The notes under the pieces were generated by a model. The model was not told the DNA's origin, did no database searches, and saw only the letters and a program-made list of their open reading frames with translations. Shown here piece after piece: positions 59,079 through 60,108 of a stretch of 60,108 bases of DNA. The stretch's first letter is position 1; each line of letters begins with the position of its first letter. The position numbers were made by a program, and so were the translations under genes. This DNA is from Calditrichaceae bacterium (GTDB lineage Bacteria > Calditrichota > Calditrichia > RBG-13-44-9 > J075): positions 1 to 60,108 of the forward strand of contig JABWBP010000023.1 in NCBI GenBank assembly GCA_013360445.1, written 5' to 3'.

Positions 59079-60108
59079 ATGAAATTATCTCAAGCGTTAC
59101 GCTTAACGGGTATTTTTTTGGTGTTGCTCATCGGGTTCGCTTTTCCTCAACCTATTCCGGTCAGCCTCCCCGATACCGCCAGCGGCGATCCAGGCGTCTC
59201 CGTAACCGTTCCGATCGTTGTGGGCGATCTTACCGGGCGAAACGTTATTTCATACCAGGGTACCGTTACCTATGATTCCAATATTTTAACCGCCACCGGC
59301 GTTTCTACCGCCGGCACGATTTCCGGCGGTCTTACCATCTTTCCGAATATCCAATCCGGCCAGATCACCCTGGGCACTTTTTCCACCGATCCGTTAAGCG
59401 GCAGCGGCGTTTTAGTGAATATCAATTTTGATGTGAATGCGGCAGCCCTGCCGGGCCAAACTACTCCTTTGACGCTGCAAGATTTTATTTTTAATGCCGG
59501 CGATCCCCCGGTTACGCTGCAGAACGGTTTGTTTACCGTAACCGGAGACCCGGATATTTCCGTAAACCCCTCCTCGCATGATTTTGGGGACGTGCTGGTG
59601 GGTTCCAGCGCGACCCAAACTTTTGTGGTGAGCAATGACGGCATTGTCGATTTAGTGGTCAGCGCCACCACCCTGACCGGGGCTGATCCCGGCGAATTCT
59701 CCATCACCGCCGGGGGAGCGCCGTTTACCCTCGCGCCCGGGGCGACGCAAGACGTGATGGTCAGCTTCCATCCCACTTCCACGGGGCCAAAAAGCGCCAC
59801 GTTGAGCATCCAGAACAACGATCCCGATGAAACCCCTTTCGACGTACCCTTAACCGGTAACGGGATTGGGATTCCCGATATTGCGGTTTCGCCCACCTCG
59901 CACGATTACGGCGACGTGCTGGTCGGTTCCAGCGCCTCCCAAACCTTTGTGGTCAGCAACGAGGGCACCGCAGATTTAGTGGTCAGCGCCACCACCCTCA
60001 CCGGGGCTAATCCCGGCGAATTCTCCATCGTGAGCGGGGGAGCGCCGTTTACCCTTGCACCCGGTGCGACGCAAGACGTGGTGGTCAGCTTCAATCCTAC
60101 CTCCACCG
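59079..60108 (+). CDS. Secreted cohesin-like protein with HYDIN repeats, truncated by window end
   Basis: TTTGGAGG precedes ATG 59079; the frame is open to the window end, so only 343 residues are seen. The signal peptide (to FAFPQ near residue 24) is followed by a cohesin-like module nearly the same as in the gene before it. Tandem choice-of-anchor D/HYDIN repeats then begin at 59550 and 59874, with a 108-residue period (SSHDFGDVLVGSSATQTFVV, then TSHDYGDVLVGSSASQTFVV). More repeats and probably a T9SS tail lie beyond the window. Confidence 0.85.
   Translation, partial: MKLSQALRLTGIFLVLLIGFAFPQPIPVSLPDTASGDPGVSVTVPIVVGDLTGRNVISYQGTVTYDSNILTATGVSTAGTISGGLTIFPNIQSGQITLGTFSTDPLSGSGVLVNINFDVNAAALPGQTTPLTLQDFIFNAGDPPVTLQNGLFTVTGDPDISVNPSSHDFGDVLVGSSATQTFVVSNDGIVDLVVSATTLTGADPGEFSITAGGAPFTLAPGATQDVMVSFHPTSTGPKSATLSIQNNDPDETPFDVPLTGNGIGIPDIAVSPTSHDYGDVLVGSSASQTFVVSNEGTADLVVSATTLTGANPGEFSIVSGGAPFTLAPGATQDVVVSFNPTST

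Overview
The window looks like a chromosome segment of a Gram-negative bacterium of the FCB superphylum, most likely Calditrichota or a KSB1-like candidate phylum. The reasons are six secreted proteins ending in a type IX secretion (Por) sorting tail of the YPNPFNP type, a GWxTD-domain lipoprotein-like protein, cohesin/dockerin surface proteins, DUF5683 and DUF3108 proteins, and many multihaem cytochromes. Phylum placement is inference; no rRNA gene is present.

Layout. 1-15.5 kb is mostly housekeeping, nearly all on the plus strand: K+ channel, outer-membrane protein, YciO/YrdC protein, RidA, lipid kinase, UbiA prenyltransferase, CPA2-like antiporter, ftsY, rimO, GWxTD protein, rpmB (minus strand), a very divergent DnaA-family protein, a DUF3108 protein and a conserved hypothetical protein. 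15.9-23.7 kb (minus strand) reads, in transcription order, HybA-like Fe-S protein, NrfD-like quinol dehydrogenase, 13-haem cytochrome, haem-binding sensor kinase, and two receiver-GcvH fusion proteins. 24.2-31.3 kb (plus strand) holds a receiver protein, a 9-haem lipoprotein cytochrome, a Rieske/cytochrome b/9-haem cytochrome bc-type complex and a DUF2339 membrane protein. 31.3-36.9 kb (minus strand) holds a secreted protein and an 8-haem cytochrome, both with T9SS tails, a TPR-like protein with a sigma-54 promoter, and a PAS-type sigma-54 activator. 37.3-46.2 kb (plus strand) holds a haem-type sensor kinase, an NtrC-type regulator and a ccmABCDEF cytochrome c maturation operon interrupted by a toxin-antitoxin cassette. 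46.5-60.1 kb (plus strand) holds secreted proteins: a metzincin-like protease, cohesin and dockerin proteins, and a 1697-residue VWA/M23 protein.

How it works together. The middle 30 kb is a respiratory island. Two quinol-oxidising complexes feed periplasmic multihaem cytochromes, an 8-haem cytochrome appears to be exported by T9SS to the cell surface, and the Ccm system attaches haem. CcmE has Cys in place of the haem-binding His, and no ccmG/ccmH follows. Two sensor kinases with c-type haem motifs and several response regulators probably tune expression to redox state. A 17-bp palindrome occurs twice upstream of a near-consensus sigma-54 promoter and once upstream of the activator gene, which suggests a self-contained regulon for the surface cytochrome operon.

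Intergenic spaces are unusually rich in palindromes, MITE-like inverted repeats and stuttering short-word arrays. These explain most gene-free stretches. No tRNA, rRNA, CRISPR, prophage or transposase gene was seen.
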